Counted from the first letter of the stretch, positions 1 to 7,562 are shown. The stretch: DNA of 22,951 nt from Gammaproteobacteria bacterium (GCA_015494165.1 WGBS01000158.1:1-22951); one strand, 5' to 3'. A program made the numbers and translations. The notes: generated from the letters alone by a model not told the origin.

Positions 1-277
1 ACGTAGCTCTCGGCGACCGGCTCGCCCTCGTCCATCAGCCAGGTCACGGCCCAGTCGACGGCCTCGTGGCGCCCTTCGAGGCTGCCCGTGAAGGGCGGGT
101 CCGGCAGGCGCTCGCCCTCCCCCAGCGCCTCGGCCAGTACCTCGCCGAGGCGCTGGGGGAGGGCGAGCGCCTGCCGGACCCGCCCTTCACGGGCAGCCTC
201 GAAGGGCGCCACGAGGCCGTCGACTGGGCCGTGACCTGGCTGATGGACGAGGGCGAGCCGGTCGCCGAGAGCTACGT
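1..277. repeat. Perfect fold-back inverted repeat at the left edge, inside parE
   Basis: Positions 1-134 are the exact reverse complement of 144-277, with a 9-base spacer at 135-143 and no mismatch that I found. The right arm encodes a normal internal stretch of ParE. The left arm is the same stretch read backwards, so it cannot be the true upstream part of the gene. This is the usual shape of a fold-back chimera from amplification, library making or assembly at a contig end. A genuine inverted duplication or a hairpin replicon end would look the same but is less likely inside an essential gene. Confidence 0.95.
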
Positions 278-1361
278 CAACCTGGTGCCGACGCCCCAGG
301 GCGGCACCCACGTCAACGGCCTGCGCCAGGGGCTGACCGAGGCGCTGCGCGAGTTCTGCGAGCTGCGCGGCCTGCTGCCGCGGGGGCTGCGCATCGCGCC
401 GGAGGACGTCTGGGAGGACCTCGCCTACGTGCTCTCGGTCAAGCTCGAGGACCCGCAGTTCACGGGCCAGACCAAGGAGCGGCTCTCCTCGCGCGAGTGC
501 GCCGCCTTCGTCTCGGGCGTGGTGCGGGACGCCTTCGCCGACTGGCTGCACCGCCACGTCGAGAGCGGCGAGCGTATCGCCGCGCGCGCCATCGAGCGCG
601 CCCAGGCGCGCACGCGCGCCGCACGCAAGGTGGCGCGCAAGCGCGTCGCGGGCGGGCCGGCGCTGCCGGGCAAGCTCGCCGACTGCACGGCGCAGGATCC
701 GGCGCGCACCGAGCTCTTCCTGGTCGAGGGCGACTCGGCCGGGGGCTCGGCCAAGCAGGCGCGCGACAAGGAGTTCCAGGCGGTGCTGCCGCTGCGCGGC
801 AAGATCCTCAACACCTGGGAGGTGGAGCCGGCCGAGGTGCTCGCCTCGCAGGAGGTGCACGACATCGTGCAGGCCATCGGCGTCGAGCCCGGCTCGCGCG
901 ACCTCTCGGGGCTGCGCTACGGCAGGATCTGCATCCTCGCCGACGCCGACTCCGACGGCGCCCACATCGCCACGCTCCTGTGCGCGCTCTTCCTGCGCCA
1001 CTTCCGGCCGCTGGTCGCCGCCGGCCACGTGCACGTGGCGATGCCGCCGCTCTACCGCATCGACGTCGGCAAGGAGGTCTACTACGCCCTCGACGACGCC
1101 GAGAAGGAGGGCGTGCTCGACCGCATCGCCGCCGAGGGGAAGAAGGGCAAGGTCACGGTGACGCGCTTCAAGGGCCTCGGCGAGATGAACCCCATGCAGC
1201 TTCGCGAGACCACCATGGCGCCGGAGACGCGCCGGCTCGTGCAGCTCACCCTCGACGCGCCGGAGGAGGCCGAGGCCCTCATGGACATGCTGCTCGGGCG
1301 CCGGCGCGTGGCCGACCGCCGCGCCTGGCTCGAGCGCAAGGGCAACCTCGCGGAGGTCTGA
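135..1361 (+). CDS. parE: DNA topoisomerase IV subunit B, C-terminal two thirds
   Basis: ParE is the ATPase and TOPRIM subunit of topoisomerase IV, which decatenates daughter chromosomes together with ParC. Recognisable ParE sequence starts at about 135 with QYLAEALG and runs without a break to the stop at 1361. It covers part of the transducer domain (QGGTHVNGLRQGL, GQTKERLSSR), the TOPRIM domain with EGDSAGGSAKQARD and DADSDG, and the C-terminal motif RFKGLGEMNPMQLRETT. About 408 residues remain of a family length near 630, so the N-terminal GHKL ATPase domain is missing. The frame stays open upstream to the window edge, with a GTG at 66, but residues before about 135 are translated from the fold-back arm and are not ParE. 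parC follows after 54 bases in the same direction, so the two are probably co-transcribed. Confidence 0.95.
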   Translation, partial: QYLAEALGEGERLPDPPFTGSLEGRHEAVDWAVTWLMDEGEPVAESYVNLVPTPQGGTHVNGLRQGLTEALREFCELRGLLPRGLRIAPEDVWEDLAYVLSVKLEDPQFTGQTKERLSSRECAAFVSGVVRDAFADWLHRHVESGERIAARAIERAQARTRAARKVARKRVAGGPALPGKLADCTAQDPARTELFLVEGDSAGGSAKQARDKEFQAVLPLRGKILNTWEVEPAEVLASQEVHDIVQAIGVEPGSRDLSGLRYGRICILADADSDGAHIATLLCALFLRHFRPLVAAGHVHVAMPPLYRIDVGKEVYYALDDAEKEGVLDRIAAEGKKGKVTVTRFKGLGEMNPMQLRETTMAPETRRLVQLTLDAPEEAEALMDMLLGRRRVADRRAWLERKGNLAEV

Positions 1362-1415
1362 CGCCACACCGCAGGCTGCGCACCGTAGAGCGACGATCGT
1401 CGACCGCCAGGCGAG

Positions 1416-3704
1416 ATGGCACGCAGACGGAAGAGAGACGGAGAGCACGGGGAGGCGGCGCGCCAGGCGGCCGCGGCCGAGGTCGAGCGCATGCCGCTCG
1501 GGGCCTTCGCCGAGAAGGCCTACCTCGACTACTCCATGTACGTCATCCTCGACCGCGCCCTGCCGCACGTGGGCGACGGCCTCAAGCCCGTGCAGCGGCG
1601 CATCGTCTACGCCATGTCCGAGCTCGGCCTCGGGCCCGGCGCCAAGCCCAAGAAGTCGGCGCGCACCGTGGGCGACGTGCTCGGCAAGTTCCACCCGCAC
1701 GGCGACGCCGCCTGCTACGAGGCCATGGTGCTCATGGCCCAGCCCTTCTCCTACCGCTACCCGATCATCGAGGGCCAGGGCAACTGGGGCTCGCCCGACG
1801 ACCCCAAGTCCTTCGCCGCCATGCGCTACACCGAGGCGCGGCTCGCACCCTACGCCGAGGTGCTGCTCGCCGAGCTCGACCAGGGCACGGTGGACTGGGT
1901 GCCGAACTTCGACGGCACCCTGCGCGAGCCGGCGGTGCTGCCGGCGCGCCTGCCGAACGTCCTGCTCAACGGCGCCACCGGCATCGCCGTCGGCATGGCC
2001 ACCGACATCCCGCCGCACAACCTGCGCGAGGTGGCCGCCGCCTGCGTGCACCTGCTCGAGCACCCGAAGGCGACGGTGGCGGAGCTGTGCGAGCGCATCC
2101 TCGGGCCCGACTTCCCCACCGAGGCCGAGATCATCACCCCGCGCGAGGAGATCGTGCGCATCTACGAGACCGGGACGGGCTCCATCCGCATGCGCGCGCG
2201 CTACGAGCGCGAGAACGGCGCCGTGGTGGTGACCGCGCTCCCCTACCAGGTCTCGGGGGCGCGCGTGCTCGAGCAGATCGCCGCCCAGATGCAGGCGAAG
2301 AAGCTGCCGCTGGTCGCCGATCTGCGCGACGAGTCCGACCACGAGAGCCCGACGCGGCTGGTGATCGTGCCGCGCAGCGCCCGCGTGGACGTGGCCGCGC
2401 TCATGGATCATCTCTTCGCCACCACCGACCTCGAGCGCAGCTACCGCGTCAACCTCAACGTCATCGGCCTCGACGGCCGCCCGCGCGTGCGCAACCTGCG
2501 CGAGCTGCTCGGCGAGTGGCTCGAGTTCCGCACGCGCACGGTGCGCCGCCGCCTCGAGCACCGCCTGGAGCGGGTGCGCGACCGCCTGCACGTGCTCGAG
2601 GGCCTGTTCGCGGTCTACCTCAACCTCGACGAGGTGATCGCCACCATCCGTGCGGCCGACGACCCGGGCCCGGCCCTGATGGAGCGCTTCGGGCTCAGCG
2701 AGCGTCAGGCCGAGGCCGTGCTCCAGATGCGCCTGCGCCAGCTCGCGCGCCTGGAGCAGATCAAGCTGGAGGCCGAGCGCGGGGCGCTCGAGCGCGAGCG
2801 CGGCGAGCTCGAGCGCACCTTGGCCTCGCCTCGGCGCCTGCGCACGCTCGTCCGCAGGGAGATCGAGGCCGACGCCGAGCGCTACGGCGACGCGCGCCGC
2901 TCGCCGCTGGTCGCGCGCGGGCCGGCGAAGGCGCTGGACGAGGCCGCGCTGGTGCCGAGCGAGCCCGTGACGGTGGTGCTCTCGGCGAAGGGCTGGGTGC
3001 GGGCCGCCAAGGGTCACGACGTCGATCCCGAGGCCCTGGCCTACCGCTCCGGCGACGCCTTCCTCGCCGCCGCGCGCGGGCGCAGCAACCAGCTCGCCGT
3101 CTTCCTCGACTCCACGGGACGGGTCTATGCATTGCCGGCCCATTCGCTGCCGTCCGCGCGCAGCCTCGGCGAGCCCCTCAGCGGCCGCCTCAACCCGCCG
3201 GAGGGGGCGCGCTTCGTGGGCGTCATGGCGGGCGAGCCCGACGACCTGTGGCTGCTCGCGAGCAGCGCAGGCTACGCCTTCCTCGCGCGGCTCGGCGACC
3301 TGCAGGCGCGCAACCGCTCGGGCAAGGCGGCGCTGAGCGTCCCGCAGGGCGCGCGCGTGCTGCGCCCGGCGCCGGTGCCGGCGGGCGAGGGCACGCTGGT
3401 CGCGGCGGCCGCGAGCGACGGGCGGCTGCTGGTCGTGCCCGCCGCGGAGCTGCCGCGGCTCGCGCGCGGGCGCGGCACGCGCCTGCAGGGGATCCCGTCG
3501 AAGAAGCTCGCCGCGGGCGAGCTCGAGATGGTGGCGGTGGCGGCGGTGCCGGCGGGCGGCGCCCTGGTGGTGCGCGCCGGCAGGCGCCGCATGACGCTCA
3601 AGGCCAAGGACCTGGAGGCCTACCGCGGCGAGCGCGGCCGGCGGGGCACCCTCCTGCCGCGCGGCTGGCGCGGCGTCGAGGCCCTGGAGGCCGCCGCGCC
3701 CTGA
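1416..3704 (+). CDS. parC: DNA topoisomerase IV subunit A
   Basis: ParC is the DNA breakage-reunion subunit of topoisomerase IV. The protein has 762 residues, close to the 752 of E. coli ParC. The N-terminal winged-helix and tower region is well conserved: YSMYVILDRALPHV, then HPHGDAACYEAMV, then GQGNWGSPDDPKSFAAMRYTE. Tyr138 in AAMRYTE is the catalytic tyrosine (E. coli Tyr120). The position equivalent to E. coli Ser80, a quinolone contact, is Ala98, while the Glu84 equivalent, Glu102, is kept. A coiled-coil segment rich in Glu, Arg and Leu follows (about 430-490), then a C-terminal beta-pinwheel-like region. The ATG at 1416 is preceded by AGGCGAG, a modest ribosome-binding site. The stop lies within a palindrome shared with the convergent lipoprotein gene. 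Confidence 0.97.
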   Translation: MARRRKRDGEHGEAARQAAAAEVERMPLGAFAEKAYLDYSMYVILDRALPHVGDGLKPVQRRIVYAMSELGLGPGAKPKKSARTVGDVLGKFHPHGDAACYEAMVLMAQPFSYRYPIIEGQGNWGSPDDPKSFAAMRYTEARLAPYAEVLLAELDQGTVDWVPNFDGTLREPAVLPARLPNVLLNGATGIAVGMATDIPPHNLREVAAACVHLLEHPKATVAELCERILGPDFPTEAEIITPREEIVRIYETGTGSIRMRARYERENGAVVVTALPYQVSGARVLEQIAAQMQAKKLPLVADLRDESDHESPTRLVIVPRSARVDVAALMDHLFATTDLERSYRVNLNVIGLDGRPRVRNLRELLGEWLEFRTRTVRRRLEHRLERVRDRLHVLEGLFAVYLNLDEVIATIRAADDPGPALMERFGLSERQAEAVLQMRLRQLARLEQIKLEAERGALERERGELERTLASPRRLRTLVRREIEADAERYGDARRSPLVARGPAKALDEAALVPSEPVTVVLSAKGWVRAAKGHDVDPEALAYRSGDAFLAAARGRSNQLAVFLDSTGRVYALPAHSLPSARSLGEPLSGRLNPPEGARFVGVMAGEPDDLWLLASSAGYAFLARLGDLQARNRSGKAALSVPQGARVLRPAPVPAGEGTLVAAAASDGRLLVVPAAELPRLARGRGTRLQGIPSKKLAAGELEMVAVAAVPAGGALVVRAGRRRMTLKAKDLEAYRGERGRRGTLLPRGWRGVEALEAAAP

Positions 3705-3720
3705 GCGCTCAGGGCGCGGC
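3693..3720. terminator. Perfect palindrome spanning both stop codons of two convergent genes
   Basis: Positions 3693-3706 and 3707-3720 are exact reverse complements, making a 28-base GC-rich palindrome. It contains the parC TGA (3702-3704) and, on the other strand, the TGA of the lipoprotein gene (3709-3711), so both proteins end in Ala-Ala-Pro. Its position suggests a bidirectional transcription end, but no T-run follows on either strand, so intrinsic termination is uncertain. Confidence 0.55.
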
Positions 3721-4788
3721 CGGCGGCGCCGGGCGCAGGCGCCGCAGGCGCGCCAGCACGCGCTCGGCCCGTTCCACCCAGCGCGCGAGCTCCGTGTCGT
3801 CCGGCGCGAGCCGGCGCGCCTCGCGCCAGCGCGCGAGCGCGGCCTCCACGCGCCCTGTGGCGTAGAGCCGCTGCCCCTCGCGCTTGAGCGCGTCCGCCCG
3901 CCGCCGCGCCGCCGCCTCCACCTCGCCGGCCAGCGCGCGCACCTCGCGGTCGTCCGGGGCCAGGCCGCGTGCCTCGCGGGCGGCCTCGAGGGCCTCGGCG
4001 AGGCGGCCCGCGGCGAGCGCGGTGCGGGCCCGCTCCACGGCGCGCGCGGCGGCCGCCTCGCGGCGCGCGGCGCGCTCGGTCTCCCGCCGGGCGGCCCGCG
4101 CGCGCGCCGCGGCCTCCCGCCGGGCCCGCAGGCGCGCGGCGAGCGCCTCGGCCTCCGGGCCCGCGGCCCCGGCGGCGCGGGCGAGGGCGAGGAGGCGGGC
4201 GGCGGCCTCGTCCTCGCCGCGCGCCAGGGCCGCGCGCGCGCAGGCGAGCAGCGGGCCGCGCAGGGCCTCGAGCCGGCGGCGCGCCTCGGCGGGGGCCGCC
4301 TGCGCCTCGAGCTCGTCGGCGAGGAGCGCCGCGCGGCGCTCGAGCAGGGGAAGGCGCGCGGCGAGGGCCGCCGCCTCCTGCTCGCGCAGGCGGCAGTCGA
4401 GGACGGCGAGCGCCGCGCGCCGGGCCTTCTCTAGGCGCGCGCGCAGCGCCTTCAGGCGCGGGTCGCCCGGGAGCTCGCGCTCGGCCGTCTCGAGGGCGGC
4501 GAGCGCCTCGCGCCAGCGCCCGCGCGTCTCCGCCGCCCGGACCGCGGCGGCCGCCCGTGCCCGCAGGCGCGCGGCGGCGGCCGCCCGCGCCCGCTCCAGG
4601 GCAGCGAGCGCCGGATCCTCCGGCCGCACGGCCCGAAGGCGCGCCAGCAGGGCGTCGGCCTCGCGCAGCCGGCCGGCCTCGATCGCGGCCTCGACGGCGG
4701 CGGGCGCGGGAGGCGGCGGGCGGCCCAGGCCGGCGCAGCCGCCGAGCGCCAGGACGAGGGCGAGCGCCGCAGCGGCGGTGCGCATCAT
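3709..4788 (-). CDS. Ala/Arg-rich lipoprotein with TPR-like helical repeats
   Basis: The 359-residue product begins with a lipoprotein signal peptide: a hydrophobic run of Ala, Leu and Val, then the lipobox LGGC with Cys18 as the expected lipidated residue. The rest is almost entirely helical and very rich in Ala, Arg, Leu and Glu, with TPR-like pairs such as AIEAGRLREADALLARL near residue 35 and GRVEAALARWREARRLAPDD near the C-terminus. Most of the middle resembles coiled coil. The ATG at 4788 overlaps the stop of the adenylate cyclase gene in an ATGA arrangement, so translation of the two is probably coupled and the protein may act with the cyclase at the envelope. No enzymatic motif is visible. 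The extreme composition makes the TPR assignment tentative, although the lipobox is clear. Confidence 0.8.
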   Translation of the reverse strand: MMRTAAAALALVLALGGCAGLGRPPPPAPAAVEAAIEAGRLREADALLARLRAVRPEDPALAALERARAAAAARLRARAAAAVRAAETRGRWREALAALETAERELPGDPRLKALRARLEKARRAALAVLDCRLREQEAAALAARLPLLERRAALLADELEAQAAPAEARRRLEALRGPLLACARAALARGEDEAAARLLALARAAGAAGPEAEALAARLRARREAAARARAARRETERAARREAAAARAVERARTALAAGRLAEALEAAREARGLAPDDREVRALAGEVEAAARRRADALKREGQRLYATGRVEAALARWREARRLAPDDTELARWVERAERVLARLRRLRPAPPAAP

Positions 4789-6323
4789 TCGGCTTCCGGG
4801 GGAAGGGCGCGCCGGGCCTCCGCGAGCAGCGCCTCGCCCTCCGGCCGCAGCCCCGTGACGGTGTAGGTCGCGACCGGCCGGCGCTTGCCGCGCACCCGGA
4901 TGGGCCGGCCGCGGATCGCGTGCACGCGCGCGCGCACGCCCGGCTCGGACCAGGTCTCCTCGGAGAGGACGATGGCGCCGGGCTCGCCGACGCCGCTCAG
5001 GCGGGCGGCGAGGTTCACGGTGTCGCCGACCACGGTGTACTCCATGCGCTCGCGCGAGCCCAGGGTGCCGGCGAGCATGGGGCCGGTGTTGACCGCCACA
5101 CGGAAGCGCACGGTGGGCTCGCCGCGCGCCGCGCGCGCGCGGCTGCGCGCCTCCACCAGCCGCAGGAAGAGCACGCCCGCGGCGACGGCGTGGAAGGCGT
5201 GGTCGGGGTCCGGCTCCGGCACGCCGAAGACCACCATGGCGCAGTCGCCGATGAACTTGTCCACGGTGCCGCCGAAGGCCGCCGCCGCGCGCGGCGCCAG
5301 CGCCAGGTACTCGTTCAGGAGCGCGGCCACGGACTCCGGCGGCAGCGCCTCCGCCAGCCCGGTGAAATCGACGATGTCGGCGAAGAGCACGCTCGCCACG
5401 ACGCGGCGACCGCCGAGCTCCACACGGTCCACACGCCCGAGGATCTCGCGCGCCACCGAGGGCGCGACGAAGCGCGAGAAGACCTCCTCGACCTGCCGCT
5501 TGCGGATCAGCCCGTCCGCCATCTCGTTGAAGGCGGCCATCAGCGAGCCGAGCTCGTCGTTGCGCCGCTCCGGCAGGCGCTCGGGGCGCCGGCCCTCGCC
5601 GAGGGCGCGGCTCGCGTCGAGCAGCCTCAGGATGGGCGCGGAAAGCCTGCGGCCGGCGACCAGCGAGGCGGCGAGCGCCAGCGCGAGCACGATGGCGACG
5701 GCGGCGAGCACGGTGCGCACGGCGTCGCCCACCGCCCGCTCCAGGGGCGCGCGGCTCAGCGTGACGACGGCATGGCCGGCGAGGAGGTCGCGGTGGCGCA
5801 CGGGGGCGACGAACACGGTGGTCGCATCACCCGCCGGCGTGCGCCAGCGAAAGCTCGGCGGTGCGGCGGCGGGCGCCGGGGCCGGGGCGCCGCCGGCGAG
5901 GAAGGGATCCTCGCCGCGGCCGGCGAGGCGGCGCCCGTCGGGACCGTAGATCGCGGCGCCGAGCACGGGCGGCCGCGCGCCGCTGCCGGCGGCGAGCACC
6001 TCCAGGGCGAGCACGTCGCCGGCGAGCAGCGGCTCGCGCGCGGCGAGCGCGAGCTGGGCGGCGAGGGCCCCGCCCAGCCGGGCGGTCTGTGCCTCCAGCA
6101 CGCGCTGCTGGCCCTGGACCACCACGGCGGCCAGCAGCGCCATGGCGGCCGAGGTCACGGCCGCCACCACGGCGGCCATGCGCAGCGCCACCGGCACCCG
6201 CCAGGACGCCGCCCGCGCGCGCAGGCGCCGCAGCGGCCCCGGAGCGGCGGGGCGGTCGGAGGCGGGCGCTGCGGGGCGTTCTGCGTCCATCGGTCGCGCT
6301 GATGGGACGGCCGGGCCGAGCAT
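4785..6323 (-). CDS. Membrane-bound class III adenylate cyclase with HAMP domain
   Basis: This 512-residue protein should convert ATP to cAMP in response to an envelope signal. After a basic N-terminus it has a membrane helix (about 48-70), a periplasmic sensor region of about 120 residues with an Ala/Pro-rich segment, a second helix (about 195-215), a HAMP linker ending near EMADGL, and a C-terminal cyclase domain. Key residues are visible: metal-binding Asp316 in FADIVDF and Asp360 in KFIGD, adenine-selecting Lys356 and Asp434 in VVGDTVN, and transition-state Asn437 and Arg441 in NLAARL. The Lys/Asp pair favours adenylate over guanylate cyclase. The ATG at 6323 is preceded by AGGGGG; an internal ATG at 6290 lacks such a site. 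The gene diverges from htpX and is followed, with a 4-base overlap, by the lipoprotein gene. Confidence 0.93.
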   Translation of the reverse strand: MLGPAVPSARPMDAERPAAPASDRPAAPGPLRRLRARAASWRVPVALRMAAVVAAVTSAAMALLAAVVVQGQQRVLEAQTARLGGALAAQLALAAREPLLAGDVLALEVLAAGSGARPPVLGAAIYGPDGRRLAGRGEDPFLAGGAPAPAPAAAPPSFRWRTPAGDATTVFVAPVRHRDLLAGHAVVTLSRAPLERAVGDAVRTVLAAVAIVLALALAASLVAGRRLSAPILRLLDASRALGEGRRPERLPERRNDELGSLMAAFNEMADGLIRKRQVEEVFSRFVAPSVAREILGRVDRVELGGRRVVASVLFADIVDFTGLAEALPPESVAALLNEYLALAPRAAAAFGGTVDKFIGDCAMVVFGVPEPDPDHAFHAVAAGVLFLRLVEARSRARAARGEPTVRFRVAVNTGPMLAGTLGSRERMEYTVVGDTVNLAARLSGVGEPGAIVLSEETWSEPGVRARVHAIRGRPIRVRGKRRPVATYTVTGLRPEGEALLAEARRALPPEAE

Positions 6324-6344
6324 AGCACCCCCTGACCGCGCGGG

Positions 6345-6373
6345 CTTGAACCCCGCGCCGCTTTTCCCAATCT
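6345..6373 (+). promoter_or_regulatory. Sigma-32-type heat-shock promoter of htpX
   Basis: CTTGAAC at 6345-6351 and CCCAATCT at 6366-6373, followed by A, are separated by 14 bases. The sigma-32 consensus is CTTGAAA, 11-16 bases, CCCCATNT, so six of seven and six of seven defined positions match. The predicted transcript would start near 6380, about 30 bases before the htpX ATG. htpX is a classical heat-shock gene, so the site fits its neighbour. Transcription start was not measured. Confidence 0.65.
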
Positions 6374-6408
6374 AAGCAGCCCGGAAACGGGTGGAGCCGG
6401 AGGTTCGC

Positions 6409-7302
6409 ATGCGACGCGTCGTCCTCTTCCTCGCCACCAACGCCGCCGTCCTCGTCATGCTCGAGGTCTCGATGCGCGTCCTCGGGCTCGACGAGTGGCT
6501 CTACCGCCAGGGCATCCCCTCGGCGGCGCTGCTGGTCATGGCCGCCGTCTTCGGCATGGGCGGCGCCTTCGTCTCGCTCGCCATGTCGAAGTGGGTGGCG
6601 AAGATGAGCACCGGCGCGCGGGTCATCGACACGCCACGCACCCCGGCCGAGGCGTGGCTGGTCGAGACCGTGGCGCGGCTTGCGCGCCAGGCGGGCATCG
6701 GCATGCCCGAGGTGGCCGTCTACGACTCGCCCGACATGAACGCCTTCGCCACCGGCATGAGCCGCGACAACGCGCTGGTGGCCGTGAGCTCGGGGCTGCT
6801 GCTCGGCATGGAGCGCGACGCGGTCGAGGCGGTGCTCGCCCACGAGGTGAGCCACGTCGCCAATGGCGACATGGTCACGCTAACGCTGCTCCAGGGCGTG
6901 CTCAACACCTTCGTCATCTTGCTCTCGCGCGTGGCCGGCATCCTCATCGATCGCGTCGTCTTCCGCAGCCGCGGCTACGGCCTCGGCTACTGGGTGGGGA
7001 CCATCGTCGCCGAGATCCTGCTCGCCGTCCTCGCCACCGCCATCGTCATGTGGTTCTCGCGCTGGCGCGAGTTCCGCGCCGACGCGGGCGCCGCGCGGCT
7101 CGTGGGGCCGGTGCCGATGATCGCCGCCCTGCAGCGGCTGAAGGCGAGCGTGGACCACGAGCACCTGCCCTCGGAGCTCGCCGCCTTCGCCATCTCCGGG
7201 CGCTGGGGCGCGGGGCTGGCGCGCCTGTTCGCGAGCCACCCGCCGCTCGACGAGCGCATCGCCGCCCTCGAGCGCATGGCGCGGCAGGGCCTCGCCGCCT
7301 GA
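6409..7302 (+). CDS. htpX: Membrane zinc metalloprotease HtpX
   Basis: HtpX is an inner-membrane M48-family protease that degrades misfolded membrane proteins, working alongside FtsH. The 297-residue product begins MRRVVLFLATNAAVLV like E. coli HtpX, and its length agrees with the family. The zinc site is HEVSH (His145, Glu146, His149), with the third ligand Glu221 in WREFRADAGAARL. Two hydrophobic helices lie near the N-terminus and two flank the region between the two zinc motifs. The ATG at 6409 is chosen over an in-frame GTG at 6391 because GGAGG sits five bases before it and the N-terminus then matches the family. A sigma-32-like promoter lies just upstream, and a block of hairpin repeats follows the gene. 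Confidence 0.96.
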   Translation: MRRVVLFLATNAAVLVMLEVSMRVLGLDEWLYRQGIPSAALLVMAAVFGMGGAFVSLAMSKWVAKMSTGARVIDTPRTPAEAWLVETVARLARQAGIGMPEVAVYDSPDMNAFATGMSRDNALVAVSSGLLLGMERDAVEAVLAHEVSHVANGDMVTLTLLQGVLNTFVILLSRVAGILIDRVVFRSRGYGLGYWVGTIVAEILLAVLATAIVMWFSRWREFRADAGAARLVGPVPMIAALQRLKASVDHEHLPSELAAFAISGRWGAGLARLFASHPPLDERIAALERMARQGLAA

Positions 7303-7325
7303 GCCGCGCGGCGGCCCTCATGGTA

Positions 7326-7363
7326 GGAAGCCCTGAAAAATTCGTGAATTTTTCAGGGCTTCC
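7326..7363. repeat. Perfect 18-bp inverted repeat with an AT-rich stem, downstream of htpX
   Basis: Arms at 7326-7343 and 7346-7363 are exact reverse complements separated by GT. The stem contains five consecutive A/T pairs and stands out in this GC-rich sequence. It lies 24 bases after the htpX stop and could end that transcript, since a T5 run is within the second arm, but no T-run follows the stem. It may instead be the first part of a dispersed intergenic repeat that includes the next two hairpins. Confidence 0.8.
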
Positions 7364-7412
7364 CCGCGGCCAGGGACGGCCGCGGGACAGTCCATGCACA
7401 TGGAAGTGCATG
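7363..7412. repeat. Two further adjacent hairpins
   Basis: Arms CCCGCGGCC (7363-7371) and GGCCGCGGG (7378-7386) surround a 6-base loop. Arms CATGCAC (7393-7399) and GTGCATG (7406-7412) surround another 6-base loop. Both directly follow the larger hairpin at 7326-7363, making three consecutive stem-loops in 87 bases. No coding frame with a ribosome-binding site was seen here. Confidence 0.7.
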
Positions 7413-7430
7413 ACAATACCGGGAGAAATC

Positions 7431-7549
7431 AAAATGGTCGCGAAGCACCTTAGCGGATCAATCCGCGTAGCGGATTGATCAGAGTTTCCAGCAAAATGAC
7501 CGCGAAGCGCCTCAGTGCTGATCAATCCGCGTAGCGGATTGATCAGAGC
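7431..7549. repeat. Two tandem copies of a roughly 55-base unit, each with the same palindrome
   Basis: Copy one starts at 7431 and copy two at 7493; both begin AAAATG and continue with closely similar bases (CGCGAAGC). Each contains the same perfect palindrome: arm GATCAATCCGC, loop GTA, arm GCGGATTGATC, at 7456-7480 and 7520-7544, followed in both by AGAG. The spacing from AAAATG to the palindrome differs by two bases. It could be an operator pair or a duplicated repetitive element; the sequence alone does not decide. Confidence 0.85.
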
Positions 7550-7553
7550 ATCC

Positions 7554-7562
7554 TGATAGAAT
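7554..7562 (+). promoter_or_regulatory. Putative extended -10 promoter of the DUF1015 gene
   Basis: TG-A-TAGAAT at 7554-7562 matches the extended -10 pattern TGNTATAAT with one mismatch in the hexamer. It is ten bases past the second palindrome and about 37 bases before the ATG at 7599. No good -35 box is seen at the proper distance, which extended -10 promoters can tolerate. Confidence 0.4.

Noticed and set aside
1391..1402. Twelve-base palindrome CGACGATCGTCG between parE and parC
   Set aside because: Short, single, and expected occasionally in such GC-rich DNA; no clear regulatory role.
497..3865. Long plus-strand open frame of 1122 codons over parE and parC
   Set aside because: It is a shadow of parE/parC in another frame: Arg/Ala/Pro-rich, low-complexity, without family motifs, and the true frames carry unmistakable motifs.
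3969..6302. Plus-strand open frame of 777 codons opposite the lipoprotein and cyclase genes
   Set aside because: Antisense shadow caused by high third-position GC; composition is nearly all Arg, Ala, Gly and Pro, and the minus strand has real domains.
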